Shown here piece by piece: positions 1 to 6,113 of a DNA stretch of 6,147 nucleotides. The position numbers and the translations under genes were made by a program. Position 1 is the stretch's first letter; each line of letters begins with the position of its first letter. Under the pieces are notes generated by a model. It did no database searches, was not told the DNA's origin, and was given only the letters and a program-made list of their open reading frames with translations. Source of the DNA: RZYP01 sp964386405 (lineage in GTDB: Bacteria > Bacillota > Negativicutes > Acidaminococcales > Acidaminococcaceae); NCBI GenBank assembly GCA_964386405.1, contig CAYLRW010000078.1:1-6147 (forward strand), read 5' to 3'.

Positions 1-9
1 ACCAAAGAT

Positions 10-38
10 ATTTTAGCATTTTACCCCTCTTGACGCAA
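10..38 (-). promoter_or_regulatory. Candidate promoter for the gene beyond the left edge
   Basis: On the minus strand there is TTGCGT (33-38), a 17-nt spacer and TAAAAT (10-15) preceded by TGC, an extended -10. It lies after the dnaB terminator and points out of the window, where the next gene would need a promoter. The -35 is weak (3/6). An isolated TATAAT at 51-56 on the same strand lacks a convincing -35. Confidence 0.3.
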
Positions 39-41
39 GAG
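27..41. repeat. Short perfect inverted repeat over two promoter-like -35 sites
   Basis: CTCTTG (27-32) and CAAGAG (36-41) form a 6-bp inverted repeat with a 3-base centre, ACG. It covers the -35 hexamers of both the plus-strand and minus-strand promoter candidates. It lacks a T-tract on either side, so it is not a terminator. It could be an operator or chance. Confidence 0.35.
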
Positions 42-58
42 TTTCGAACAATTATACT
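30..58 (+). promoter_or_regulatory. Promoter-like sequence pointing toward the dnaB 3' end
   Basis: On the plus strand there is TTGACG (30-35, 5/6), a 17-nt spacer and TATACT (53-58, 5/6). A transcript would start near 62-65, run through the stem at 108-133 and, if not stopped there, go antisense into dnaB. No plus-strand coding region with family features lies downstream. The region is AT-rich, so a chance match is possible. Confidence 0.35.
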
Positions 59-99
59 GTTAGTTTTAAAAATATTCGGCAAATCACTGGCTTCATAGC

Positions 100-133
100 A
101 AAAAAATCCGCTTGAGCAAAAACTCTCAAGCGG
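100..133 (-). terminator. Intrinsic terminator after dnaB
   Basis: On the minus strand CCGCTTGAG (125-133) pairs perfectly with CTCAAGCGG (108-116) around an 8-nt loop, and A plus seven T follow (100-107). The dnaB stop codon is 7 nt upstream. In the plus direction the same stem is followed only by GTTTAGTTTAA, so it might work weakly as a bidirectional terminator. Confidence 0.92.
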
Positions 134-140
134 GTTTAGT

Positions 141-1472
141 TTAATCATTACCTTTAGCAAGGTTGGCAAAACGTGTAAATTGTTTATGGAAGAATAATTT
201 AACGGTATCAACCGGACCATTACGATGCTTGGCAATAATCAGTTCAGTGATATTTTTATTTTCCGTTTCCTTATCATAGTAATCTTCACGATACAAGAAA
301 GCTACCAAATCCGCATCCTGCTCCAAAGCGCCTGATTCACGCAAGTCACTGAGCATCGGACGCTTCACCTGACGGCTTTCCACGCTGCGGCTGAGCTGCG
401 ACAAGGCAATAACCGGCACATTCAGCTCTCTGGCCAAAGCCTTCAGCGAACGTGAAATATCGGATAATTCCTGTTGCCGGTTCTCCCCGCTCTTTTTACC
501 AGACCCCTGCATCAACTGCAAATAGTCGATAACAATTAGCTGCAAATTATGTTCAACTTTTAATCTGCGTGCTTTGGCACGCATCTCCATGACAGTTATG
601 CCAGGAGTATCATCAATAAAAATCTCGGCTCTGCTCAAACTATCAGCCGCCCAGATCAGTTTTTCCCAATCATTATCTTCCAGTTCACCAATACGCAAAC
701 GCGAAGAATCAATACTCGCTTCGGAACAAAGCATACGCTGTACTAATTGTTCCTTGCTCATTTCCAAGGAGAAAAAGGCCACCGCTTTCTTTTCGCGAAT
801 CGCGACATGCTGAGCCATATTCAGCACCAAGGCTGTTTTACCCATACTCGGACGCGCCGCAATCAAAATTAAGTCGGAAGGCTGCAGACCGCTTGTTAAA
901 TGGTCAAAATCAATAAAGCCAGTCGCAATACCTGTAATACCGCCCTTTTTATTATACAATTCATCAATACGGTCGACGGCACTCATTACTACTTCTTTGA
1001 TTGGTGCAAAGTCGCGGCTGATTTTTCTTTCGGAAACGCCGAGAATCATGCGTTCGGCATTATCCAGCAAAGAATTAACATCTTCAGTTCCTTCATAACC
1101 AGCCCCGGCAATTTGTGTTGATACACTTATTAGTTGTCTTAAGAGGGATTTTTCTTCCACAATTTTGGCATGATAACTTATATTGGCAGCAGTAGGCACA
1201 GCATTAGCCAGATAAGTAATGAACTGAATACCACCGACGTCTTCGAGTTTCCCCTCGCGCTTCAAAGCTTCGGTAACAGTTACCATATCGACAGCCTGGT
1301 TTTTGCTGAACAAATCGACAATTACCTGATAAACAGCCCTGTGATCCTGACGGTAAAAATCATTTTCCCGTAAAATCTCTGTGGCTTTGGAAATTGCTTC
1401 TTTGTCAATCATCATTGCGCCTAAAACTGCCTGCTCAGCTTCGATGTTTTGTGGTGGCACGCGGTCAATCAT
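141..1472 (-). CDS. dnaB: Replicative DNA helicase DnaB (DnaC in B. subtilis naming)
   Basis: This hexameric ATP-driven helicase unwinds DNA at the replication fork and interacts with primase. The 443-residue product is near the usual 440-470. The N-terminal domain opens RVPPQNIEAEQAVLGAMM (4-21), and a linker region precedes the RecA-like ATPase from about residue 170. Walker A is ARPSMGKTA (206-214, Lys212, Thr213), the catalytic glutamate lies in FSLEMS (Glu237), and Walker B is LIVIDYLQL (Asp316). SQLSRSVE (358-365), LRESGALEQDAD (377-388) and the arginine-finger region AKHRNGP (414-420) follow. No intein or truncation is present, and the short C-terminus (FTRFANLAKGND) is complete. The ATG is 2 nt past the rplI stop. 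A weak GAGG 10 nt upstream sits inside rplI, consistent with coupling. It is the last gene before the terminator. Confidence 0.98.
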   Translation of the reverse strand: MIDRVPPQNIEAEQAVLGAMMIDKEAISKATEILRENDFYRQDHRAVYQVIVDLFSKNQAVDMVTVTEALKREGKLEDVGGIQFITYLANAVPTAANISYHAKIVEEKSLLRQLISVSTQIAGAGYEGTEDVNSLLDNAERMILGVSERKISRDFAPIKEVVMSAVDRIDELYNKKGGITGIATGFIDFDHLTSGLQPSDLILIAARPSMGKTALVLNMAQHVAIREKKAVAFFSLEMSKEQLVQRMLCSEASIDSSRLRIGELEDNDWEKLIWAADSLSRAEIFIDDTPGITVMEMRAKARRLKVEHNLQLIVIDYLQLMQGSGKKSGENRQQELSDISRSLKALARELNVPVIALSQLSRSVESRQVKRPMLSDLRESGALEQDADLVAFLYREDYYDKETENKNITELIIAKHRNGPVDTVKLFFHKQFTRFANLAKGND

Positions 1473-1474
1473 TT

Positions 1475-1924
1475 TTACTCAGCCTCAATTTCTACCTTAA
1501 ATTCCGCAGCAATTTCCGGATGTAATTTGGCAACTGCGGTATAGCTTCCCAATCCTTTGACTGCAGTTTTTAGCTCAATCTTACGGCGGTCAATACCTTC
1601 TAAACCCGTTTGCTTGATCAAAGCTTCGGCTACGTCTTTAGAAGCCACCGAACCGAACATTTTACCATTCTCACCAACACGTACTTTCAGTTTTACAATG
1701 ACTTTTCCGATTTGAGCAGCTAAAACGGTAGCTTCATCTTTTTTCTGTGCTGCACGGTGGGCTGCTGTTTCCTGATCTTTTTTAGCCTGATTTACATTAG
1801 CAGCGCTCGCTTCTTTCGCCAATTTTTTCGGTAGCAGATAGTTACGAGCGTAACCGTCCGAAGCTTCCACTATATCGCCTTGTTTACCTACTGATTTAAT
1901 ATCTTGCAGTAATATTACTTTCAT
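1475..1924 (-). CDS. rplI: 50S ribosomal protein bL9
   Basis: L9 binds 23S rRNA near the base of the L1 stalk and helps maintain reading frame. The 149-residue product is full length. The N-terminal RNA-binding domain opens MKVILLQDIKSVGKQGDIVEV-like (here VEA) and carries the signature region GDIVEASDGYARNYLLPKKLA (16-36). A long, charged connecting helix covers about 41-75 (rich in Ala, Lys and Gln), and the C-terminal domain includes GENGKMFGSVASKDVAEAL. The ATG start lies inside the gdpP coding region and shares 29 nt with it; its Shine-Dalgarno GGAGGAG (1935-1941) is also inside gdpP. The stop codon is 2 nt from the dnaB start, so translation through gdpP-rplI-dnaB is probably coupled. 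Confidence 0.97.
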   Translation of the reverse strand: MKVILLQDIKSVGKQGDIVEASDGYARNYLLPKKLAKEASAANVNQAKKDQETAAHRAAQKKDEATVLAAQIGKVIVKLKVRVGENGKMFGSVASKDVAEALIKQTGLEGIDRRKIELKTAVKGLGSYTAVAKLHPEIAAEFKVEIEAE

Positions 1925-3923
1925 TAGTCTCTCTCTCCTCCATCTGTTTTTTGGTCAGTTCAATGATTTGCGGCTCCACTTCGTCCGCATGCACACCCTT
2001 AAGCTGTACGCCGGCTACTGTTTGGTGTCCGCCGCCACCTAGTTCTTCCATAATAGTCTGTACGTTAACAGAACCATCACTACGAGCGCTGACCAAAAGT
2101 TCATTTTCGGTTTCTGCCATAACGACACTGACCTTGATTTCACTCATCGTAACGAGCTCATCGGCAGCCTGCGCCAAAATAACAGAAGTGTTATCACCAC
2201 TAGGTGCGTTTTTATAAACTGAAACCGCCAGGCCAGATATTGGTGTCCTGGAATCGGCAACAAGTTTTGCCCTCTGCAGCACTGTCGTCATTTCGTCTCG
2301 GAATAGTTTATGGACCAATCCTGGGTCAGCACCATGACGGCGCAAATATGCTGCAGCTTCAAAAGTACGTTCCCCAGTTTGCACAGCAAAGTTTTTCGTA
2401 TCTACAACGAGCCCTGCATACAAAGCTGAAGCTTCAGATTCATTCAGCTCAAGACGGTCATCAAAGTAAGTCACCAGTTCCGTCACCAATTCACTGGTAG
2501 AAGATGACAAAGGCTCAAGATAAAGCAAAATCACATTTTTAATCAAATCCTCTGCTCTGCGGTGGTGATCAATGATCACTTTTTTCGGAATCGCATTCAA
2601 TACTTCCTGTGACGCCGACAACATTGCGCGATGATGATCAACCAGAACCAATAGGCTCTTGGAAGTCGCTTGCGTTAAAGCGTTGCTGCCGTCGATTATG
2701 ATAGAACTATAGACTGCATCCCTTTCTTCGGCCATCTCTTTGATCTTTGTCAGCGAATAACCTTGGCCGCTGGTTACAATATAGGCCTCTTTAGAAAGTG
2801 AAAAAGCCATCTTGGCAACACCAATCGCAGCACCAAGTGAATCATAGTCTTCATTGACATGTCCCATCACAAAGATTTTATCTGCGCTGAGCATCAATTC
2901 ATGAATAGCTTGGGCAACTATACGAGCGCGTACGCGCGTGCTCTTGGCTTGGACAATATTTTTGCCGCCGAAAAATTGTATTTCACCGGCTATAGAGACT
3001 ACCGCCTGGTCACCGCCACGTCCTAAAGCTAAATCCAAACCGCTCTGGGCCTTTTGTCCCAGTAATAAAAGGTTCTTCTCTTCACAAGCTACGCTGACAC
3101 TGACCGTAGGTGGAATTTTATTGCCGACTTTAATCTCCCTGACTTTGTCAAGAATATCAAATTTGTGTTTGATACACTCCTGTAACGAGGCTTTATTAAA
3201 ACTAACAGAGTATAAATCTTCATCATATCTAATAAAGAGACCATTCATCTCTTCCGCCCAATTGCTGATAATCTTGTTAACTTCAACAATGACATTGGCT
3301 CTCGTGCTCTCACTCAGGCCTTTCATGACATCACTGTAATTATCAAACTGCAGATTTGCCACGCAGATACGTTCATCATCAAATTTCTTTCTCTGACGTT
3401 CCTTATCGGTAATGTCCATCAGATAAATGCTCAGGCCGGTAAAATTATCACCATTTTCCTGCGTCATAATACGTCTTACCGTCATTTTGAAAAAACGGTC
3501 ATTGAGTTTTATCTGTTTTTCTGCATCACGCAGGCTCAAAGTTTCAAAATTATTATCAGGCGGCGGCAGAATATCTTTCAGATAGGCGCCATCGACAGCC
3601 TTACCGGCAACCCAGGTCTGGAACATCTCATTCTTCCACTGCAGTTTGCCGTCATTTTCAAAAACAGCAATGCCGATCGGCAGCTGTTGAATAGCATAAT
3701 TGTTTGCTCTTTCGATGTTTCGAACTACTGTGTCAAGATAACGGTTAAACCAAGCTTCCTTAGACTTGTAAAGCTTCCTGCTGAATAAGTAGACTCCCAA
3801 AAGGATTGCTATGCCTACAGGCAAAAATAAGCGTTCATAAACACCGACAATAACAACTAAAAAGCCGATGATGAGTATGAAAACTCTATTGTCACCCCAA
3901 AAACTCCAGTTTTTATTAAACAT
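1896..3923 (-). CDS. gdpP: Membrane c-di-AMP phosphodiesterase, GdpP/YybT family
   Basis: GdpP hydrolyses cyclic di-AMP to pApA at the membrane. From the chosen ATG the product has 675 residues. Two N-terminal membrane segments (about 14-27 and 33-47) are followed by a PAS-like domain (about 60-170), a degenerate GGDEF domain without a catalytic GGDEF (about 185-320) and a DHH/DHHA1 phosphodiesterase (about 335-660). Catalytic landmarks are MGHVNEDYDSLG (His355, Asp359, Asp361), VDHHR (Asp429), IDHHRR (Asp452-His454), VVDTKNF (Asp508) and GGGGH (629-633). All expected metal ligands are present. The motif-I proline is Glu, and the usual DTH-like site reads DHH. A TTG three codons upstream also opens the frame, but GGGG at 3935-3938 is only 2 nt from it and 11 nt from the ATG. 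The ribosome binding site is weak. The 3' end overlaps rplI by 29 nt. Confidence 0.94.
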   Translation of the reverse strand: MFNKNWSFWGDNRVFILIIGFLVVIVGVYERLFLPVGIAILLGVYLFSRKLYKSKEAWFNRYLDTVVRNIERANNYAIQQLPIGIAVFENDGKLQWKNEMFQTWVAGKAVDGAYLKDILPPPDNNFETLSLRDAEKQIKLNDRFFKMTVRRIMTQENGDNFTGLSIYLMDITDKERQRKKFDDERICVANLQFDNYSDVMKGLSESTRANVIVEVNKIISNWAEEMNGLFIRYDEDLYSVSFNKASLQECIKHKFDILDKVREIKVGNKIPPTVSVSVACEEKNLLLLGQKAQSGLDLALGRGGDQAVVSIAGEIQFFGGKNIVQAKSTRVRARIVAQAIHELMLSADKIFVMGHVNEDYDSLGAAIGVAKMAFSLSKEAYIVTSGQGYSLTKIKEMAEERDAVYSSIIIDGSNALTQATSKSLLVLVDHHRAMLSASQEVLNAIPKKVIIDHHRRAEDLIKNVILLYLEPLSSSTSELVTELVTYFDDRLELNESEASALYAGLVVDTKNFAVQTGERTFEAAAYLRRHGADPGLVHKLFRDEMTTVLQRAKLVADSRTPISGLAVSVYKNAPSGDNTSVILAQAADELVTMSEIKVSVVMAETENELLVSARSDGSVNVQTIMEELGGGGHQTVAGVQLKGVHADEVEPQIIELTKKQMEERETNESNITARY

Positions 3924-3952
3924 AGCTAACAACGCCCCATCTCAATGTCTAC

Positions 3953-4909
3953 TTACTTGCGTGAATTTGTGCGTATTTTACGAAAATCCATAAATGAATC
4001 AAATGCGCCGATAAAGACAACATATTGAGAAACAAATTGGCTGATAAAGATCAATGCAACAGCAATTTTTCCCCACCATCTCGGCAGATTCTTGTCTTTG
4101 ATATACCAGAAAATAACAGCCAGTCCCTGCATAACTAAAATAAAACTGCAAAGCATCTGCAGGTTAACGCCTAAAAGGTAAGGCACCCCAGCAGGCTGAC
4201 CGTCAAAAGTAAACACCAAAACTAAAGATAATATATAAGGAATAATCAGCCAACGTGGTAAAGAAAGGCTGGTAAACGGCGGAAATGACTCAAAATGCTC
4301 GCCAAGTTTGTTTAAAATAAGCCGCGCTACCCAGTAATTAAGAAAAGCGAGGATAGGCGCACTGATAACAAATGACGCTGGCAGGACCAATCGTATAAGT
4401 TTAAAGGAATCCTGAGCAGAAGCCGTCGCAGCCTGAATTTGTTCTTCCGATAATCCTTGCTGTTTATAGATACCGATTATATCGGCCAACGCTTCATCAA
4501 ACATACCGAAAAACATAGAAATCGGGTCAGAACCCAAAACAACGAATGTAATACCTACACTGATCATTAAAGAAGCAAAGGCCGCCACAGAACTGACCGC
4601 TATCAACTTGACAGGAGGAAGCTTTCTGCGCATGCATTCTCCCAACACAAGACCAAGCGGTCCAAAAACAGCCACTAATAACAGAGCGTTCAAAGGACTG
4701 ATAAGAATCGCAATAACGGCACCGGAGACTGCCAAGGTCATAATGCTCCAACGCAAACCATTACGCATACCGCACAGTATGATTGGCAGACACCAGACAA
4801 AATTGACTAACATACCCAAAATAGGTACATAGGTACTTATTAAAGCAAAGACTATCGCGATTGCTGCCAGGATACCAGCTTCAACCATTGCTGAAGTTTT
4901 ATGTGCCAC
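3953..4909 (-). CDS. yybS: DUF2232 (YybS-like) multi-pass membrane protein
   Basis: This 318-residue integral membrane protein belongs to the YybS/DUF2232 family, whose function is not established. I see about eight or nine hydrophobic segments, near residues 9-27, 30-47, 53-72, 74-91, 101-126, 171-197, 219-236, 242-268 and 280-301. A polar loop at about 145-168 (QQGLSEEQIQAATASAQD) lies between two of them, and the tail is basic (RKIRTNSRK). The overall shape recalls small-molecule transporter substrate-binding components, but I see no diagnostic motif. The start is GTG, supported by GGAGGAGG ending 7 nt upstream (4917-4924); the next in-frame ATG is codon 8 and is poorly placed. The assignment rests on topology, length and position directly before gdpP, as in B. 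subtilis yybS-yybT. The pairing suggests a link to c-di-AMP signalling or osmolyte/ion balance, which is inference only. Confidence 0.85.
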   Translation of the reverse strand: MAHKTSAMVEAGILAAIAIVFALISTYVPILGMLVNFVWCLPIILCGMRNGLRWSIMTLAVSGAVIAILISPLNALLLVAVFGPLGLVLGECMRRKLPPVKLIAVSSVAAFASLMISVGITFVVLGSDPISMFFGMFDEALADIIGIYKQQGLSEEQIQAATASAQDSFKLIRLVLPASFVISAPILAFLNYWVARLILNKLGEHFESFPPFTSLSLPRWLIIPYILSLVLVFTFDGQPAGVPYLLGVNLQMLCSFILVMQGLAVIFWYIKDKNLPRWWGKIAVALIFISQFVSQYVVFIGAFDSFMDFRKIRTNSRK

Positions 4910-4965
4910 TAAATTTCCTCCTCCAAAGACATTTTACCAACAAAATTAAAGGGATACACAAATCT

Positions 4966-4994
4966 ATTGTACACTCATTTTACTTAAATGAAAA
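4966..4994 (-). promoter_or_regulatory. Promoter of the DUF2232-gdpP-rplI-dnaB unit
   Basis: On the minus strand there is a -35 TTTTCA (4989-4994), a 17-nt spacer and a -10 TACAAT (4966-4971). It lies 12 nt beyond the T-tract of the preceding terminator and about 55 nt upstream of the DUF2232 start codon. The predicted transcription start is near 4959. The -35 is only 4/6, so strength may be moderate. A 17-nt imperfect palindrome fills the spacer. Confidence 0.55.
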
Positions 4995-5006
4995 GAAGCA
5001 TAACGG

Positions 5007-5042
5007 CAAAATAAAAGGCACCCCAGCAAATGCCGAGGTGCC
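5007..5042 (-). terminator. Intrinsic terminator after rpsR
   Basis: In minus-strand RNA, GGCACCUCGGC (5032-5042) pairs over 11 bp with GCUGGGGUGCC (5017-5027) around an AUUU loop; two of the pairs are G-U wobbles. The tract UUUUAUUUUG follows. The two wobbles become A-C mismatches on the plus strand, and no T-tract follows in that direction, so the terminator should work only for the rpsF unit. It separates the rpsF-ssb-rpsR messenger from the downstream DUF2232-dnaB unit. Confidence 0.88.
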
Positions 5043-5067
5043 CCAATTGCATCTTCAAACAATATCC

Positions 5068-5298
5068 TTATTCACAAGTAAACGGCAACAATGCTACATT
5101 GCGCGCACGTTTAATTGCAGTGGTAAGTTGTCTTTGATGTTTTGCACAGTTACCGGAAATACGACGCGGTAAAATCTTGCCGCGTTCAGTAACATAACGG
5201 CGTAACTTTGCAACATCCTTATAATCGATATCTTCAACTTTATCAACACAGAAGCTACATACTTTTCTTCTGGGTTTTCTGCCTCTTTCGCGTTTCAT
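5068..5298 (-). CDS. rpsR: 30S ribosomal protein bS18, zinc-ligand (C+) form
   Basis: S18 binds S6 and the 16S rRNA platform. I place the start at the ATG at 5296-5298, giving 76 residues beginning MKRERGRKPRRK, a normal S18 length. The reading frame extends upstream to an ATG at 5313, but that ATG overlaps the GGAGG (5307-5311), which lies 8 nt before the chosen start and only 2 nt before the ATG at 5304. Conserved S18 blocks are present: IDYKD (24-28), ERGKILPRRISGN (38-50) and AIKRARNVALLPF (61-73). Cys14, Cys17, Cys51 and His54 form a CxxC plus CxxH pattern expected to bind zinc, unlike the cysteine-free B. subtilis S18. A further Cys75 lies next to the C-terminus. The ssb stop is 18 nt upstream, and the unit's terminator follows. 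Confidence 0.95.
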   Translation of the reverse strand: MKRERGRKPRRKVCSFCVDKVEDIDYKDVAKLRRYVTERGKILPRRISGNCAKHQRQLTTAIKRARNVALLPFTCE

Positions 5299-5306
5299 TC
5301 GCATAA

Positions 5307-5311
5307 CCTCC
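5307..5311 (-). promoter_or_regulatory. Ribosome binding site that fixes the rpsR start
   Basis: GGAGG in the ssb-rpsR junction lies 8 nt before the ATG at 5296-5298. The two upstream in-frame ATGs are either overlapped by this motif (5313) or only 2 nt from it (5304), so neither is a likely main start. Confidence 0.75.
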
Positions 5312-5316
5312 ATTTT

Positions 5317-5730
5317 TTAGAATGGGATCTCTTCATCAAAAGCTACCGGTGAGCCGAAAGACTCCATCTCACCTTTGGAAGCACCCTGTTCATGAGCTCC
5401 ACCGCTGCTTGCTTTACGATCAAGGAATTGGACGCTGCCAGCGATAACTTCCGTTACCCAGCGTTTGCCGCTTCCATCTTTCGCTTCATAGCTGCGAATC
5501 TGGAGTCTGCCATCAACAAGTGCTCTTTGTCCCTTTGTCAGACTATTCCCGCATAATTCGCCGACTTTTCCCCATACTACGATAGGAACGAAATCAGCTT
5601 CTCTTTGTCCTTCTTGATTAGTAGTAAAACGATCTACCGCTAAAGTGAACTGGCAAACTACCTTACCGCTCTGCGTATAACGTACTTCCGGGTCACGAGT
5701 TAGACGGCCCATGAGTATAACTTTATTCAT
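5317..5730 (-). CDS. ssb: Single-stranded DNA-binding protein
   Basis: SSB coats single-stranded DNA during replication, repair and recombination and recruits partner proteins through its acidic C-terminal tip. The product has 137 residues. An OB-fold domain spans roughly residues 1-107, opening MNKVILMGRLTRDPEVRYT and including DFVPIVVWGK and KGQRALVDGRLQIRSYE. A short glycine- and serine-containing linker (about 108-131) follows, then the tip DEEIPF, which matches the conserved acidic-IPF tail. The linker is short compared with SSBs of 160-180 residues, but the tail is intact, so the gene is complete. The ATG start has GGGAGG 10 nt upstream (5741-5746). The position between rpsF and rpsR is the classic arrangement and points to the main chromosomal SSB rather than a plasmid or competence paralogue. 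Confidence 0.97.
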   Translation of the reverse strand: MNKVILMGRLTRDPEVRYTQSGKVVCQFTLAVDRFTTNQEGQREADFVPIVVWGKVGELCGNSLTKGQRALVDGRLQIRSYEAKDGSGKRWVTEVIAGSVQFLDRKASSGGAHEQGASKGEMESFGSPVAFDEEIPF

Positions 5731-5750
5731 AATATAGTTACCTCCCTGGC

Positions 5751-6035
5751 TTATTCGCCTTTTCTAATAATCATGTGGCGTAGAATATCATCGGTAATCT
5801 TCATGACACGGTCAAGTTCTTTGACAGCTTTTGGTTCTGCGTTGAACGTTACGAGGACATAAATGCCTTCTACAAAATCTTTGATTTCATAGGCCAGACG
5901 TTTTTTACCCCACCGGTCAGTTTTTTCTACAGTTCCACCGTTTGCAGCAATCAAAGTGTCGAATTTTGTCACAAGTGCTTCAAAAGTCTCTTCTTCAACT
6001 GGTTTAACGATGTACATGACTTCGTATGCTTTCAC
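5751..6035 (-). CDS. rpsF: 30S ribosomal protein bS6
   Basis: This gene encodes ribosomal protein S6, which pairs with S18 and binds the central domain of 16S rRNA on the platform of the small subunit. The 94-residue product is the usual family length. It opens with MKAYEVMYIVKP and carries the typical stretch GGTVEKTDRWGKKRLAYEI around residues 33-51, followed by the YVLVTFNAEP strand and a C-terminal helix ending in HMIIRKGE. The start is GTG. It is favoured over the in-frame ATG at codon 7 because a very strong GGAGGAGGTG lies a few bases upstream of GTG. It is the first gene of its unit, and the ssb start codon follows after 20 nt. The leader may fold over the ribosome binding site, which would fit feedback by S6 or S6:S18 (inference). 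Confidence 0.97.
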   Translation of the reverse strand: MKAYEVMYIVKPVEEETFEALVTKFDTLIAANGGTVEKTDRWGKKRLAYEIKDFVEGIYVLVTFNAEPKAVKELDRVMKITDDILRHMIIRKGE

Positions 6036-6041
6036 GAAATC

Positions 6042-6104
6042 ACCTCCTCCTTTGGACTTTGGCTCCTCAATGGGAGCAGAAGAAGTATATAAATTAATAT
6101 ATAC
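6042..6104 (-). promoter_or_regulatory. Possible structured leader of rpsF that could hide its ribosome binding site
   Basis: In minus-strand RNA order there are three elements. An AU hairpin has arms GUAUAUA (6098-6104) and UAUAUAC (6085-6091) around a 6-nt loop. The segment ACUUCUUCU (6078-6086) can pair over nine bases, three of them G-U, with GGAGGAGGU (6042-6050), which is the rpsF Shine-Dalgarno. Between these two strands sits a hairpin GCUCC/GGAGC (6073-6077 with 6062-6066, 6-nt loop). The result would be a closed helix masking the ribosome binding site. Many bacteria regulate rpsF operons with a leader bound by the S6:S18 complex. I do not see the CCG trinucleotide I associate with that known motif, so this may be another solution or chance pairing of a purine-rich ribosome binding site. 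Confidence 0.35.
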
Positions 6105-6113
6105 AGCCTAGTA

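Noticed and set aside
40..50. Possible LexA-like half site (CGAAC) downstream of dnaB
   Set aside because: Only one half-site is present; the matching second half at the required spacing is missing.
574..1373. Three plus-strand open frames inside dnaB
   Set aside because: They lie fully within a clearly conserved helicase gene on the other strand and show no family signature.
1951..3339. Plus-strand open frames inside gdpP, up to 133 codons
   Set aside because: They are antisense to conserved DHH/DHHA1 coding sequence, of odd composition, and without ribosome binding sites. They are shadows.
3930..3932. TTG start for gdpP three codons upstream
   Set aside because: The only nearby G-rich stretch is 2 nt from it, too close for initiation. 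The ATG at 3921-3923 has better spacing.
4527..4909. Other open frames on either strand overlapping the DUF2232 gene (for example 4527-4751 minus, 4608-4832 plus and 4861-5172 plus)
   Set aside because: They have no recognisable motifs and no convincing ribosome binding sites, and they are out of frame with a well-supported membrane-protein gene. They are shadow frames.
5310..5325. Small hairpin CCATT/AATGG over the ssb stop codon and part of the rpsR ribosome binding site
   Set aside because: It has only 5 bp, AT-rich pairs and a 6-base loop, and ribosomes terminating ssb would melt it. Not strong enough to call as regulatory.
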